Shown: positions 45,650-57,235 of the stretch, piece by piece | Layout of the letters: every line of letters starts with the position of its first letter | Numbering within the stretch: position 1 is the first letter of the stretch | NCBI GenBank assembly: GCA_009761415.1 | Contig: QUOL01000002.1 | Location: 248,001 to 312,000, forward strand | DNA: 64,000 nt | DNA from: Sarcomyxa edulis | Taxonomy: Eukaryota > Basidiomycota > Agaricomycetes > Agaricales > Mycenaceae | Direction of reading: 5' to 3' | Position numbers and translations under genes: made by a program | Notes under the pieces: generated by a model | What the model saw: only the letters and a program-made list of their open reading frames with translations | The model's database searches: none | Told to the model about the DNA's origin: nothing

Positions 45650-46891
45650 TCAGTGTCCCGTCACGATGGAACCGTTTGCATACACCAGTTGGCAGCCTCT
45701 CTCGATTAGGTAGCCCGGAAAGGGATGGAATCGAGAGTCAGAGACGATGCTACGCCAATCATCATAGAAGACGACTCGTTCTAGAGAAGGAAACATCGGC
45801 CCAGTGAACATTCTGAAATGATCTTCGATATGTTCCATGACGTTTGTATCCGGGCTTCGAGTAGACGCATAGTGCAGCATCAGATTTGGGGAGATGTGCA
45901 GCCCGATCGTGCGAAGGGAAATATACGAGATCGGATAGTCTACCGGCGCACAAACGTGTTGGATATAGTAGTTGAGTTCGACGACATTTGGGCAGTAATC
46001 GAGCAGATCTACGAGGTAAACGTTGTCGAAAAATGCTGCATCTGCTACAATTTCCAGCGTCGTGATTGAAGAAGACCAGTCGGGTCGCTCGGGCCAAGTC
46101 AAAAGACAGCTGTCCGTAATCAAATGAGTTAGATGAGGGAGCATCCAACTATCCATCTCTCTCCGAACACTGAAATCTATGTCTACGACTCGTAAAGTCG
46201 TCAATGATGGAAGCGTGAGGGTGCGAACGGTATGGATATCGGAATAAGTGCTGCTGAGGTAACCTTCGATAGATAATCGTCGTAAGTTAGACGATCGGTG
46301 GATAACATCCACAAGAAAATTGAAGCCCTTGGATTCATCATCGTCATCAGATTGGAAGCCGTGAATACCGTCGCGATAACGGGCATAACACCAGTCAAAA
46401 CGTTGGATAGAGACGCATACCGCATCATTGAGTTTGTGTGGGAGCAGATCGTTATCGTACTTGACGAGGATTTCCACGTTTGGGCACCATTTCAGAATGT
46501 CAAGAGGTGTGACTGGATTCGTCGAATCCTCGTATTCAACGATGGCAATTTCAACACGTCGGGTCCAGCGGCCATAACCTCCCCCAAGTTCCTTCGCAGA
46601 TCTTTTCAGAGACTCCAACAAGCCTCGAGCCCCATCACCAATTCGCAAGTCCTCGTATAAGAACTCTGTCGCTAAAGTTTGCCAATATCTGCAGACGAGT
46701 ACGAGAACACGTTTCATCCGACGTACTTCCTGCAAGTCAGGTCTGTCGTCCTCGGTAGGAGGTTCTTGAAAAGGAGAATAATCGATGTTATAGAGTTTAT
46801 GGGTTGCAGGAGCAATGGTGACCAAGCGAAATATTTGAAGCCAAAGTTCCGCGGGGAGATCGCTCCCTGGACTGGCAACAAGTGTCCCCAT
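45650..46891 (-). CDS. F-box protein with LRR-like C-terminal part
   Basis: Likely substrate receptor of an SCF ubiquitin ligase, one of the very many in agaricomycetes. A single exon of 413 codons. The F-box is near the N-terminus (DLPAELWLQIFRLVTIAP, residues 11-28, continuing to VCRYWQTLATEFLYEDL near 70-86). The rest consists of irregular leucine-rich units (for example SSNLRRLSIEGYL, LPSLTTLRVVDIDF, LPHLTHLITDSCLL, FPSLERVVFYDDW). An Asp-rich patch QSDDDDESKG lies near residue 185. No introns, unlike nearly all neighbours, which is common for this class and may reflect origin by retrocopy or intron loss. The target cannot be predicted. Confidence 0.9.
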   Translation of the reverse strand: MGTLVASPGSDLPAELWLQIFRLVTIAPATHKLYNIDYSPFQEPPTEDDRPDLQEVRRMKRVLVLVCRYWQTLATEFLYEDLRIGDGARGLLESLKRSAKELGGGYGRWTRRVEIAIVEYEDSTNPVTPLDILKWCPNVEILVKYDNDLLPHKLNDAVCVSIQRFDWCYARYRDGIHGFQSDDDDESKGFNFLVDVIHRSSNLRRLSIEGYLSSTYSDIHTVRTLTLPSLTTLRVVDIDFSVRREMDSWMLPHLTHLITDSCLLTWPERPDWSSSITTLEIVADAAFFDNVYLVDLLDYCPNVVELNYYIQHVCAPVDYPISYISLRTIGLHISPNLMLHYASTRSPDTNVMEHIEDHFRMFTGPMFPSLERVVFYDDWRSIVSDSRFHPFPGYLIERGCQLVYANGSIVTGH

Positions 46892-47502
46892 GATAAGAGC
46901 GTGGAAGAACGTCTAGAGTATGATATAGCTTGGACACCTCTGATACGCAACGATTTTAGTTGACGATTACGAATCACAGAAGATGAAAAAATTGACAACG
47001 CACTGGACTTAGTTCTTTGAAACAAAATGCAGAGCTTGAACCTGAACCTGAATAATTGAAAGCTGATAGAAACAACCTCTTCTGATAGAGCTCAGTACCG
47101 CCTGGAGCAGGAGCGAACTTGAGGTTGTAATGAACTGACAACAAGAGGCAGAGATCTTGAGCCGCGGATCTTGCCGAAACGTGTAGTTCGCGAGATTTTG
47201 CCTAGCTGCTCGTGCTCTTAGTTGTGCATGCACAGATTCTCGTAAAGAATCGACGGAAAGCTTAACTGGAGCTCATCGCTATTGTTATCAACAAATCAGT
47301 CGAACAGGTAGGGTATTATAGAGCTTGCGATCAGGCTTCAAGTTCACTGTTCAGCACATTGCTCGGCGTTGTAGGGGCTCCATTGCTAGCTATATAGATG
47401 ATTATATCGAGGATACAGTAACACTATTTAAACAATTGACTTTCACCTTCTATAGCCAATGACCGTCCATTCGAAGCTTGCGATTCCTGATCGAGCAAGT
47501 GT
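46892..47502. other. Intergenic, 5' flank of the F-box gene
   Basis: Holds the F-box gene promoter and the 3' flank of the aldo-keto reductase gene. I see no gene, repeat or RNA in it. Confidence 0.4.
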
Positions 47503-48810
47503 TCATGCATGTCCACGCACAGGCTTTGGCACATATCTAGAATACGGCATGAAAATCAAGCGGAACGAGTAGAGGTATAAGATCTTACGGTTCCTCTAAA
47601 TATGCAATTTCGTCCAGTGTCAGCTCGAACCCTGTGACAATACTCTCCTCGAGCCTTTCCACCGAGTTGACGCCGACAATGGGGCTGCACACTTTGCTGT
47701 TGATCCACGCCAGCGCGACTTGACCCATCTTCCAATCGTGTTTCCTCGCCAGTTGCTCTACACGTGCGATGATGACTTTGTCAGCATCTGTCAACTTCCT
47801 TTCAGAGGCAGTCCCTTTGGCGACAGTTGTACGAGTAGTCTCTGCACCAAGAGGACGAGCAAGGATGCCAGCAGCCAAAACCGCCCATGGAATTACACCG
47901 ATGCCATTGAATTGGCAGTAAGCCAACATCTCACGTTCCTAGGTTACAATAGTGATGAGCGCCAATGAGGGAACGGGTAACATAAATATACAAACACACC
48001 TCCTCTCGGTAAAGCAAGGAATATTCGTCCTGCATACTAACAAATTTGGTCCAGTTATGTCTACCTGCGACCTCATTGAGATGCGCGAACTGCCAGCAGC
48101 GCATGGAACTTGCACCGATATACCGCACTCTTCCTCCTTCTACGAGATCGTGGAGTGCCTTCATAGTCTCTTCGGCCGACACATTTGGATCGAATCGGTG
48201 GATCTGCAGCAAGTCGATGTACGGCGTTTTCAGTCGTCTAAGGGAGTCTTCGACGGCATTGAATATGGCAGTACGAGAGAGGCCGGACTGGTTAACGTAG
48301 TCGCGCTCGTTAATGAGATGAGGCATAGTATGCGTCTTGATGCCTGGTTCATGACCGACAACACCATAGACTTTAGTGGCAATGATTACCGTGTGCCGCG
48401 GAATGGCATACTGAATGTACCGGTCAGTCAAGATGCGTAACATGATCATTATCTGAACCGTACAGTTTCCATGAATTTGGCAACGACACGTTCGGATTCT
48501 CCATTCGAGTAAACATTCGCAGTGTCAATCGTGTTTATACCACGATCCCAAGCTGCTTTGAGGATAGGAAGCGACTTCTCCTCGTCGATTACCCAGGCCT
48601 TGAGAGAGTTCAATAGAGATAACATGATGGAACAACAAAAGCACATACGTTCCATTCCGGAGAACCAAAACTCATGGCTCCGATGATGGGGACTGAAACA
48701 CGAAGACCTGAGTTCCCTAACCGGCGATATTCCACCATAGGCTTTCGAGTTCGACTTGGAGGATTCAAAGCCGCCTGAGCTTTGGGGAAATGGTCAAAAG
48801 AAATAGTCAT
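47503..48810 (-). CDS. Aldo-keto reductase (AKR)
   Basis: NADPH-dependent carbonyl reductase of the (beta/alpha)8 superfamily, potassium-channel-beta/aryl-alcohol-dehydrogenase-like branch. Exons 48810-48649, 48598-48464, 48410-48000, 47938-47589, 47536-47503 (363 residues). Catalytic tetrad visible: Asp and Tyr in TIDTANVYSNGESE, Lys in IIATKVYG, His in LLQIHRFD. Cofactor-binding end: ALAWINSKVCSPIVGVNSVERLEES. The conserved core begins at EYRRLGNSGLRVSVP; I chose the start at 48810 (MTISFDHF), but 48738 (MVEYRRLG) is also possible and would give a protein without N-terminal extension. No targeting signal. The substrate cannot be told; there is no biosynthetic cluster around it. Confidence 0.93.
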
Positions 48811-49774
48811 GCTGCAAAGGTGAATCAACCCACTAAATCTGATGGAGGGAGTTGTTTTCAACATATTATTAGGTCAAAATCAATGTGGAGAAGTGTGGAC
48901 TACGGGAGGGCTTTTGTCGATGGCATTGACCTAGCAAAGGCATCTTATATAAATGTTTCTCGTGATCAGATTGGTTAGGAAATAAACTGCAGAGCATGGC
49001 AATGGTTGCGACCTACGAGGGGCTCGACGAGGTCTGGACCTCGGCGTTACTACCGGATCGACACATCAGCGTCCCTCCAAGTCATGTCATTGGTTCTCCG
49101 TTCAAGCAAGCCCCACAAGCGTAATTGTCGCTAGCGAGCGAGCTATAGCTGAATATTGGTACGAATATTGAGCTTCAGTCAAGCGACAATTTCCGATACC
49201 CGCCAAATGACGTTTTCCGAGATCGTTGTCGATTTGGTCCTTTGTTGGGATGCTGAGATAAAGACGCACCAATGGGGTCTATCTCTACTGATGATGCGGG
49301 GAACTGTGGGGTGAAACGAGGGGACCGAGGTTCAATTGGGTGGCCGTGCCGTACCACTAAGCAGTCTATTTCTACGACTTCTTCCGCCAGCTCCAGGCAT
49401 AGTCAGAGTTCAAATGATACGAGAGCAGACACTTACTATTGACTGGAGCAGAATGACCGAGCATCTAGCCTTCGTAAGTTCTATAGCCAAGAATCGAGCT
49501 TTTGAAGTTCCAGGATGGCACCGCATCTCATCTCGACAGACAAAGTCGTTCGTATGTAGTAAATCCCTGCCAGAGAGAAGAGAAAAATGGACATATGCAA
49601 GTTCGGTGTTATCATTGATATCTTCAGAAGGAATTGGTTGAGTAGGCCATTCAAAAAGCAGCAAGCCTCGGACGTACCAGTAGAATACATTTACTCTTCC
49701 CTGAAGTACGTGTAACACAGTGATGGGTGCATCTAAGCCTGACTGAGGCGCGGTGAAGCACACCAAGTGATAAC
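48811..49774. other. Intergenic, AKR 5' flank and CDK8 3' flank
   Basis: Large for this window. A minus-strand ORF of about 120 codons runs directly into the end of the CDK8 gene (49410-49778), in part hydrophobic, and a plus-strand ORF of 101 codons covers the same bases (49336-49641). Neither has a domain or a convincing start. It may be long 3' UTR or a small unrecognised gene. Confidence 0.35.
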
Positions 49775-51338
49775 TCACCCCATCCTAGGTTTCTTCCTGG
49801 AGGGAACATTCCCGCTAGGTGCGTAGCCAACACTGAGACTGGCAAAGCTGGCTGAACTTGCTGGTTTCGATTGAGATTGGCCAAACGGGTTATTAAGGTA
49901 TTGCAGACCTTGTTGCGAGGTATGTGCAGGAAGAGCCATCATAGAAGGTGCTTCATCCTGTGTGATGCGTCGATGCGGAGGAACTTGGTTCCCGTTGACG
50001 GAAGCGAACGCGCTATGAAGTAAGAAACATGAGGCCTTGTATATTCATGGAAATTAGACTATCAACCTACTTCCATGTGGGCTTTGGATCTTCGTGGAAC
50101 CATTTGTGTTGAAGAGCCTCTTTGGCGTTCAGTCTCTTGTCTGGATCATATGCGAACAACTGTCGAAGAAGATCGTAGCCTTGCGCAGAGCGAAGGCGTG
50201 ATTGGCACCAGTCAGATAGGCGATTTGTAAAGCTGAAGGAGGCGACGGAAATGAGAAATACTATTATTGGAGAAAACAGTGGCTCACTCACGGATCAAGG
50301 CGTTTCATATTTTGATATTCAGGCATTTCGACGACACCAGGCCATTCCTTCTCTATCATGAAGATTTGACTGTCAAAACCAAGGAGAAATCAACATGAAA
50401 TGGACTAACCGTCTGGAGTGCCCATAACTTCGAAGATCTTGATCAATTGGTCCCTCTGAAACGGCACATTCTTCTTTGAATCCAACTTAGCTTCTTCGCC
50501 TTTGAAGATGGGTCTCAGACTAGCTAGTTCCGCCATAACACACCCTACAGCCCAACAGTCGATCGCTTTGTTATAATGTTTAGCTCCCATGAGAAGTTCG
50601 GGAGCACGGTACCAGATCGTGACGACGACTTTGTCACCCGCAAAAAGAGGCTGCAGAGGCTGATAAATGAGACGCGCAAGTCCAAGGTCACCTATTTTGA
50701 TGACACCATCAGCCGTAATGAGAATGTTGGCAGGTTTAAGATCTCTGTGGAGGATATGGCACGAATGAAGGTATACGAGACCGTTCAGAAGTTGGTAGAT
50801 CAATGACTTGAGAACCGCACTAGATATTGAAGTGCGAAGGGTTTGAGAGTGGTGATGGATTACTTGCTAGGAAAGGTGAATAGTCAACTCGGCAGAATTA
50901 ACGAGTAAAATCTGGGGCGCGTACCAGGAAATCATGTTCCGCGTATTCGAAGACCATATAGATGGATTTATCTTCCAGTATCACCTCCTTCAAAGCCACG
51001 ATATTCTCATGCGAAATCTCGCGATTGAGCTGCTCCAAGACTCAGATCTGCCCCTAAGAAGGAAAAATTCAACGTACCGCAATTTCTCGGATTGCACTTT
51101 GGCTGATCCCGGTGTAAGTAACCACGTCGCCCTCCTTGTCTGGCTTGAATTTCTTGATTGCGTGTATCTTACCATCTTCCTCCAGACTCTGCACTTTGTA
51201 GACACGACCATAAGTCCCGGAAGAGATGAAACCAAGAATGGTGTATTTGGAATTGACAGTTCGATGGCAATGATCCCGTTTTGCGCGGTAGATGCGCATG
51301 GGATCATGATTGAGGATGTTGTTTGCCCAATCTTCCAT
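49775..51338 (-). CDS. SSN3: Cyclin-dependent kinase 8 (Mediator kinase)
   Basis: Serine/threonine kinase of the Mediator CDK module, partner of cyclin C; represses or tunes RNA polymerase II transcription. Six exons: 51338-51078, 51029-50925, 50866-50410, 50352-50292, 50232-50071, 50012-49775 (427 residues). The N-terminus IYRAKRD and [11 protein letters not shown] (glycine loop) are characteristic of CDK8, as are [31 protein letters not shown], the DLG version of the magnesium motif (GDLGLARL), the activation segment [12 protein letters not shown] and the insert [16 protein letters not shown]. The C-terminal extension ends in a basic PSRKKPRMG, possibly a nuclear signal. An open frame continues 63 codons upstream without an obvious better ATG, so I start at MEDWANN. 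It lies head to tail behind CHS5. Confidence 0.96.
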
Positions 51339-51551
51339 GAGAGGTGTCCTTAATGCTGTTTCATGATGGGATAGGGAGAGCCAGTGCTGAGTGGAAGGAG
51401 ACGAGGAAGCTTCTAAAATGCCACGCGACTCGGTCACCCGGATCTTGGAAAGATAGCCAAACTCAAAGCTCGAAAGAAACAAAATATAGGGTGGGTATAA
51501 TAATTGCAAAACTCCCTCAGGGAACATAACTCAGTCGATGAAATTACATTC

Positions 51552-53147
51552 TCAATTCAAAGGAATGTCCACGGTATCACCCACATCGTCCTCTCCATCA
51601 TCTACAGAATCCGACCTCACTCTCTCTTTCTCGACCGGAGGGGGTGGCGGAACCTCGATATTTGACGGTTCGACGCCTTGTTCTGAGGCAGTGGAGCTGA
51701 GCACTCTTTCCAAAGAAGGCATATCGGGGATAGAAGGCGAGTTTACAGGCGAAGGGAACTTGAATTCCTTATTCATCGTCCCACTACGACTCTTGCGTTT
51801 CGAATCACCGCTAGTCGTCCGTTCTAGTGGTACCTCCTCTAGTTCCTCAGTCTCGGCGGTCGCCTCGAACGTGGGGTTAGATTTGACTTTGGCTTCTGGA
51901 GTTGTAGGTGAATGTGGTTGGTTGACGAACGTAGAGGAATTGCCTGGTGGCGTCGTACGGGATGCAGGAGGCATTGAAGAACGGTAGGATGGGCTTCTTG
52001 GCTGATTGGGAGGTGGACTAGTGGGAGAACGTGGGACTGACGCCTGAGACATAGACTGTGGTCTGGTGAACGAGCCAGAGTGGGCCTGTGCGACTGGGGT
52101 GACTCCAAGATAATACGCTGCTATAGGGACCATCCTGAGAAAGTTGTGAGTGGTGATCACAGAATAGATCATTACGGAACTGACTTCTTCTCTGAATGAC
52201 AGGCTAATATCCAATGCGGTTGGACGACCGGAATGCTGAGCTGTAAAGCCCTCTGATATTCGACTCCGGGCGCCAGACTGACGCCTCCAGTGGCCTGAGC
52301 GCCACTTGGTGTAGCGGCAGGTGTGGTACACACGAAATGCGTAGTGTCTATTTGAATCTTGTCACTCCATTTGGCTTTCATCTCCCTCAAAGCGAGTTTC
52401 GCGTTTTCGAGCATCACAGTATCCTGAACGTTACCAAAGCAGACACAGATACCAGATGTGTCGGTCATCGTATGAGTTCTCACGCGAATGACATTGGATG
52501 GGAAGACCCCAGCGGTCGTCCGTAGCATGAGCTGTAAAGTGTATTCGGTGTTGATCTCAAGACCTGAGAGCTTTGTTGATGTGTTGGTCAATGGGGAGGG
52601 AATAGCAGCTAGTCGTTGGCCATTCCGGTAAATGTCGAGTGATCGTAGCTTTGCAGTAGCTAATTCAATGGTTGGCCATTCGAGAGTGACAGATGTCTGC
52701 GTAACATTGCGCAGCTACACGCACGATACCTGGTCAATCATAGTATTTACAAACAACGATACTGCTGCACGCACCTCAAGCTTTGGACTTTCAGGTGTCT
52801 TTACACCAAACTCGTCCATTATCTCTTTCTGCAACTCCCAAAACTCGGCGTCTCTTCGTTTCTCTTCGTCATGATTCTGATAGACTGCGATATTTACTAT
52901 TGATCCTGTCGTCGCACCAGGCGGAAGAAGCACAGAAGGAAATTCAATCAAATGGGCTCGTTCACCGAGCAGAATCTATGCAGTCCCGTCAGTCGATACA
53001 TGTGATCCGTACGCGTTCATGCTCACCGCCATCCCTGCATCTGTAGATGATTCAAAGTCAGAAAAGGACCTCAAATGAACAGGCATAAATCGCACCGAGT
53101 TTCCCCACGGTAAATGTGAAGCTTTCCTGAGTTTTAGCCATAGTCAT
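51552..53147 (-). CDS. CHS5: Exomer core component CHS5 (FN3-BRCT protein)
   Basis: Scaffold of the exomer complex at the trans-Golgi, which in yeast exports chitin synthase Chs3 and Fus1 to the surface. Exons 53147-53096, 53040-53027, 52975-52775, 52714-52185, 52134-51552 (459 residues). N-terminal dimerisation region FTFTVGKLDAGMAILL, fibronectin III domain from about residue 85 (LRNVTQTSVTLEWPTI to RVRTHTMTDTSG), BRCT domain near 175-265 (ICVCFGNV, IDTTHFVC, IPVVQPHWILAC), then a Ser/Pro-rich tail and an acidic end. Exon 2 is a 14-base microexon that supplies the DAGMA of the conserved N-terminus. Start: two nearby ATGs (53147, 53141), the first taken. It shares a 148-base promoter region with VPS41, another Golgi/endosome trafficking gene. 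Confidence 0.94.
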
Positions 53148-53295
53148 GACTGTCAAAGTGTGAGTTTGAGAATGAGGGTTGATGAAGGGTATAGAGGCTG
53201 TTTGAGGAGTGACTGCTGTTGTACGTGTCACGGCGCGTCACACTTGCTCATCCCCGAGTTACCGCGTTCGCTGCGTGCCTTTCGAGCATGCACGT
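53148..53295. promoter_or_regulatory. Compact bidirectional promoter CHS5 / VPS41
   Basis: Only 148 bases separate the two start codons. The middle contains gtgtcacggcgcgtcacac (53225-53243), in which gtcac occurs twice near a gcgc centre, resembling paired bZIP half-sites. Shared control of two trafficking genes is inference. Confidence 0.5.
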
Positions 53296-56200
53296 ATGGC
53301 GTCTACAGTCACAAATGGGAACGGAAGTATCAACGGACATGGTGATGATCACGAATCATACTCAGATACTGACAGTTTGAACGAGTCAAATGATGGAGAA
53401 TCGGAGCATGCAATGACGGAGAGCGGAAAGACTGGCAGTGGGACGGACTCGGAGGAGGGAGAGGACGGGCTAGACGAAGACGATGATGAGGAAGAAGACG
53501 ATATTAACGAAGACGACGACGACGACGACGAACCCGCACTGAAATACGAAAGAATTGGCGGGGCTCTGCCAGACTTGCTGAAGAAAGATTCGGCGTCGGC
53601 ACTCGCAATATCGAACAAACTAATAGTGAGCGACTGCTATAGTACTGTCTTTATGAGCTAACCCATCTCTAGGCACTAGGAACTCATGGTGGTATTGTGC
53701 ATATCCTAGATTTGTCTGGCAAACGTATCAAGTCGTACAAGCCTCATCTCGCGTCAATTGTCGATATTTCCATGGACATCACCGCAGATTTTGTTGCTAC
53801 AGCCTCGATTGACGGTATTGTCTTCTTCTTTACTTACTGACCTGCTTCGTGCTAAAATCCTAACTTAGGACAGGTCGTCATACATTCCCTATCTACGCCA
53901 GAATCTTACGCGTTCGATATGAAGCGTCCTATGCGGTCCGTAGCCTTGGAACCTAATTTCGCGAAACGAAGCACGCGAGGGTTCGTGTCCGGAGGTATGG
54001 CTGGCACTCTAGTCTTGCGTGAGAAAGGATGGTTAGGTTATAACGAGACGGTGCTGCATACGGGCGAAGGGCCAATATGGCAAGTCCGATGGAGAGATAG
54101 GCTTATTGCATGGGCCAACGATTTGGTAAGAAGCATGTTGCGAAAATACCGACTACACATCTTGACAGTCTCACAGGGTGTCAAAATATACGATACAGTC
54201 TCCCAGACACGCATAACGTTCATTGACCGTCCAGTCGATAGCCCAAGGGCAGACCTTTTCAAATGCACACTTCATTGGCAGGATGACTCTACACTCCTGA
54301 TAGCTTGGGCGGACTACATTAAAGTAGCCCGCGTTCGTGCCCGTCCTCGTGCATCTACTTCATCCAAGTCGGCCAATCTTCCGCCTCTCATCGTAGAGAT
54401 CACAGCCGTCTTTCAACTGGACTGTATGATTGCCGGTATCGTTCCTCACCCCCAGTTACTCTCCAGCTACCAAATAGAGGCTTCCTCGGTGGCCCCCAAG
54501 AAGGCACCCGTACACTCTCTCACATCCCTCTTAATCGTCGCCTACAGCCCACCAGATACATCGTTCCTCCATGGTAACGAGATGACTTCAGATCGTGCCC
54601 AACAAGCTCGCAAAGCCTCCGAGCGTCCTGAACTGCGGATAATTTCTCGTGCAGGGGAAGAAATTGCAGCTGACGCTATTAGTTTCACTGATTTCCAGTC
54701 TTGGGGATGTAACGACTATGTGCTCGCCGATGTAGATGATGGCAGCATGGGAGTGGAAGGCAGATGTTATGTCGTACTCAGCCCAAAGGATATCATCATC
54801 GTAAAACCCAGGGATCGAAGGGACCATGTCAAATGGTTGGTTGAGCGAAAGAGGTATGAAGAAGCCTTGACTGAAGTTGAACGGATCAACGCAATAGAAG
54901 GCGAGGGCTCCATGCAGGGCGAGGATGCTATCAACGCTTCCGACATCGGCCAGCGGTATATTGAACATCTCGTGAGTGAAGGTCAGTGACTCCATCTTCT
55001 GTTCAGTCCCGTCAGAATGTAATACCTTCGTCAGGTGATTTTGTGAAGGCTGCAAGACTCTGTCCAAAGGTATGCGGACGCGACTCAAAGAGGTGGGAGG
55101 ACTGGATATTCGTCTTCGCAGAAAAGCGGCAATTGCAGGTATAGTCGCTTTCGCGCTTCATTCTCTGCGTCTACTCATGTTGTGCAGGTGGCTATACCGT
55201 ATATCCCTACAGAAAATCCACGGCTGGACCATATGGTCTACGAAATGGTGCTCGCGTACTTCTTGACTCACGACCGTCATGCAAGTTTTTCGATCCCACG
55301 TCGCGTGTATATGAAGGCTAACTGTTCTACAGTCTCTCCTTGATACGATCAAAGAATGGCCGAAGGGTATATATGATATAACAGCCGTGATAGTAGCTGT
55401 ACACGCCGAGTTGGACAGAGCTGCATCCACATCGTCACTCAAGTCTACAACACCAGACGCTATACTCCTCATGGAATGCCTGGCCGAGCTGTGCGTAAAT
55501 CCTTCTTCCTCCTGTTGTCAAATCCTGATCTGTCTCAAAGTTATATGGCTAATCGACAACCTGGAAAAGCTTTGACGTACTTCCTTAGACTGCGGAGACC
55601 TAACGTGTTCGATCTCATCAGAGACAACAATTTATTCACCGACGTCCAAGACCAAGTCCTCCTGCTCGTCGAATTCGATCACGAGCTTATGGAGAAACGA
55701 AAACAGGAAGGTCAAAGCTTATTAGACGGAGGCGAACATAGCGATGCTATTACTTTACTGGTCGACCATATACACTCCATACCAGTCAGTTCGCAGTGTC
55801 TCCATTTGTTCGAGAACCTCTGCTGATGGTCATCCGTTTTGAAGATCGGGAGAGTAGTGCAACAGCTACAAAGCAGACCGTATTATCTCTTCTTGTACCT
55901 TGATGCCCTCTTCGACAAGGATCCATATCTAGCGTCAAATTTCGCTGATCTACAGGTATGGTCGAATTGTCAGCGACTGACTCGATAGCTTGTCCACTGA
56001 CGCCACTTTCAGGTGAAACTCTATGCCGAGTATGCGACGCCGCGGTTGATAGACTTCCTGCGAGCCAGTAATTATTACAATTTGGAAGGGGTCAGCTCAT
56101 ATATATATTCATTGAATTGTTCCTCTATCTGACCGATTTATGTCCTTCAGGCCTATAACATATGCAAAGAGAGAGACCTAGTACCGGAGATGGTGTTCCT

Positions 56201-57060
56201 ACTCGGTCGCATGGGAAATAACAAGCAAGCACTGACTCTGATCATAGAACGACTTGGAGACGTTCATCGAGTGGGTGCTTATCATCTCAATCGAGCTTTG
56301 CATTGCTGAGATTCGGAATCAGGCTATCGATTTCGCTAAAGAACAAAGCGACGATGATCTTTGGGAAGATCTGCTCAAATATTCTGAGACAAGGCCACGT
56401 ACGTCTTCTGAAGCTGCATAGAGTTCTTACTGAAACGAGCTCATACCGACAGCCTTTATCCGTGGATTGCTTGAGAATGTTGGCGCCGAGATCAATCCTA
56501 TCCGACTAATCCGACGTATTCAAAATGGACTCGAGATTCCCGGACTCAAGGAGGCATTGATCAAGATTTTGCAAGATTTCCATCTCCAGATCTCTCTCCT
56601 AGAGGGTTGTCAGACGATATTGAATGGTGATAGTGCCGACTTTGCTCACAAGTTGCATAAAGATCAATCAAGTGGATTCTTTATTACTGGTACGTTTCAC
56701 TGCATTCATGATAATGCATTGCTAATACTGCTCTCATAGCCAAAACTCCCTGTCCTGTATGCTCTCGTCCGCTTCAGGAAACCCCTCAAACACTGGTGTT
56801 ATTGTTCCTATGTCGGCACGTCGTTCACGCCGCATGCGTCAGCGGTGGTGATCAAATTCCTCATCAACCTGATCCTGTTCTGCGCGGTATCGGACTGGGT
56901 GGTGCCGCAAGCAGAGGACTTAGTGGGAAGATCGCATTGTGCGTATCTTCTTCGTTCCTCACAACAAACGAAACTCATGATGTCTTCTAGTGCGTCGACA
57001 GTGCGGGCAAGGATTGAACAAGGCTGTCCTGTTTGTCATAGTGAAGGGCCTCGGACATGA
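53296..57060 (+). CDS. VPS41: Vacuolar sorting protein 41 (HOPS subunit)
   Basis: HOPS-specific tethering subunit for fusion at the vacuole and for AP-3 vesicle delivery. Fifteen exons: 53296-53625, 53673-53814, 53869-54125, 54177-54981, 55035-55138, 55188-55280, 55333-55490, 55541-55784, 55845-55955, 56013-56090, 56151-56270, 56323-56398, 56453-56689, 56740-56938, 56991-57060 (1,007 residues, typical). Acidic N-terminus, WD40 propeller (LGTHGGIVHILDLSG to about 400), clathrin-heavy-chain repeat region with LCPKVCGRDSKRWEDWI and RPNVFDLI, and a C-terminal RING-like end CPVC, LCRHVVHAAC and GCPVC. The intron at 55281-55332 starts GCAAGT (GC-AG type); the nearby GT gives an immediate stop. Start at 53296 is the first ATG in frame with the acidic region. 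Confidence 0.96.
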
Positions 57061-57235
57061 TCGGTTTTAATTTCATGCATCTATGTTCACTCGTGTTACC
57101 TATACCCACATTTTCGTATCTGACTCTAGGAATCAATCATTTTGACACTCTTTGAACACCCTCACCTCAGGCTCACACGCTCGGCCCTCAATTGGAAACT
57201 CGCGGTTCATATACGCGTTCTTGGTACATGCAGAC

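Noticed and set aside
45650..46891. Intronless F-box gene as a retrotransposed or foreign gene
   Set aside because: Single-exon F-box genes are routine in agaricomycetes, and I see no poly-A tract, target-site duplication or odd composition.
55281..55290. Frameshift in VPS41 after the HDRH residues
   Set aside because: Explained by a GC-AG intron with the strong GCAAGT donor; the frame and family sequence continue perfectly.
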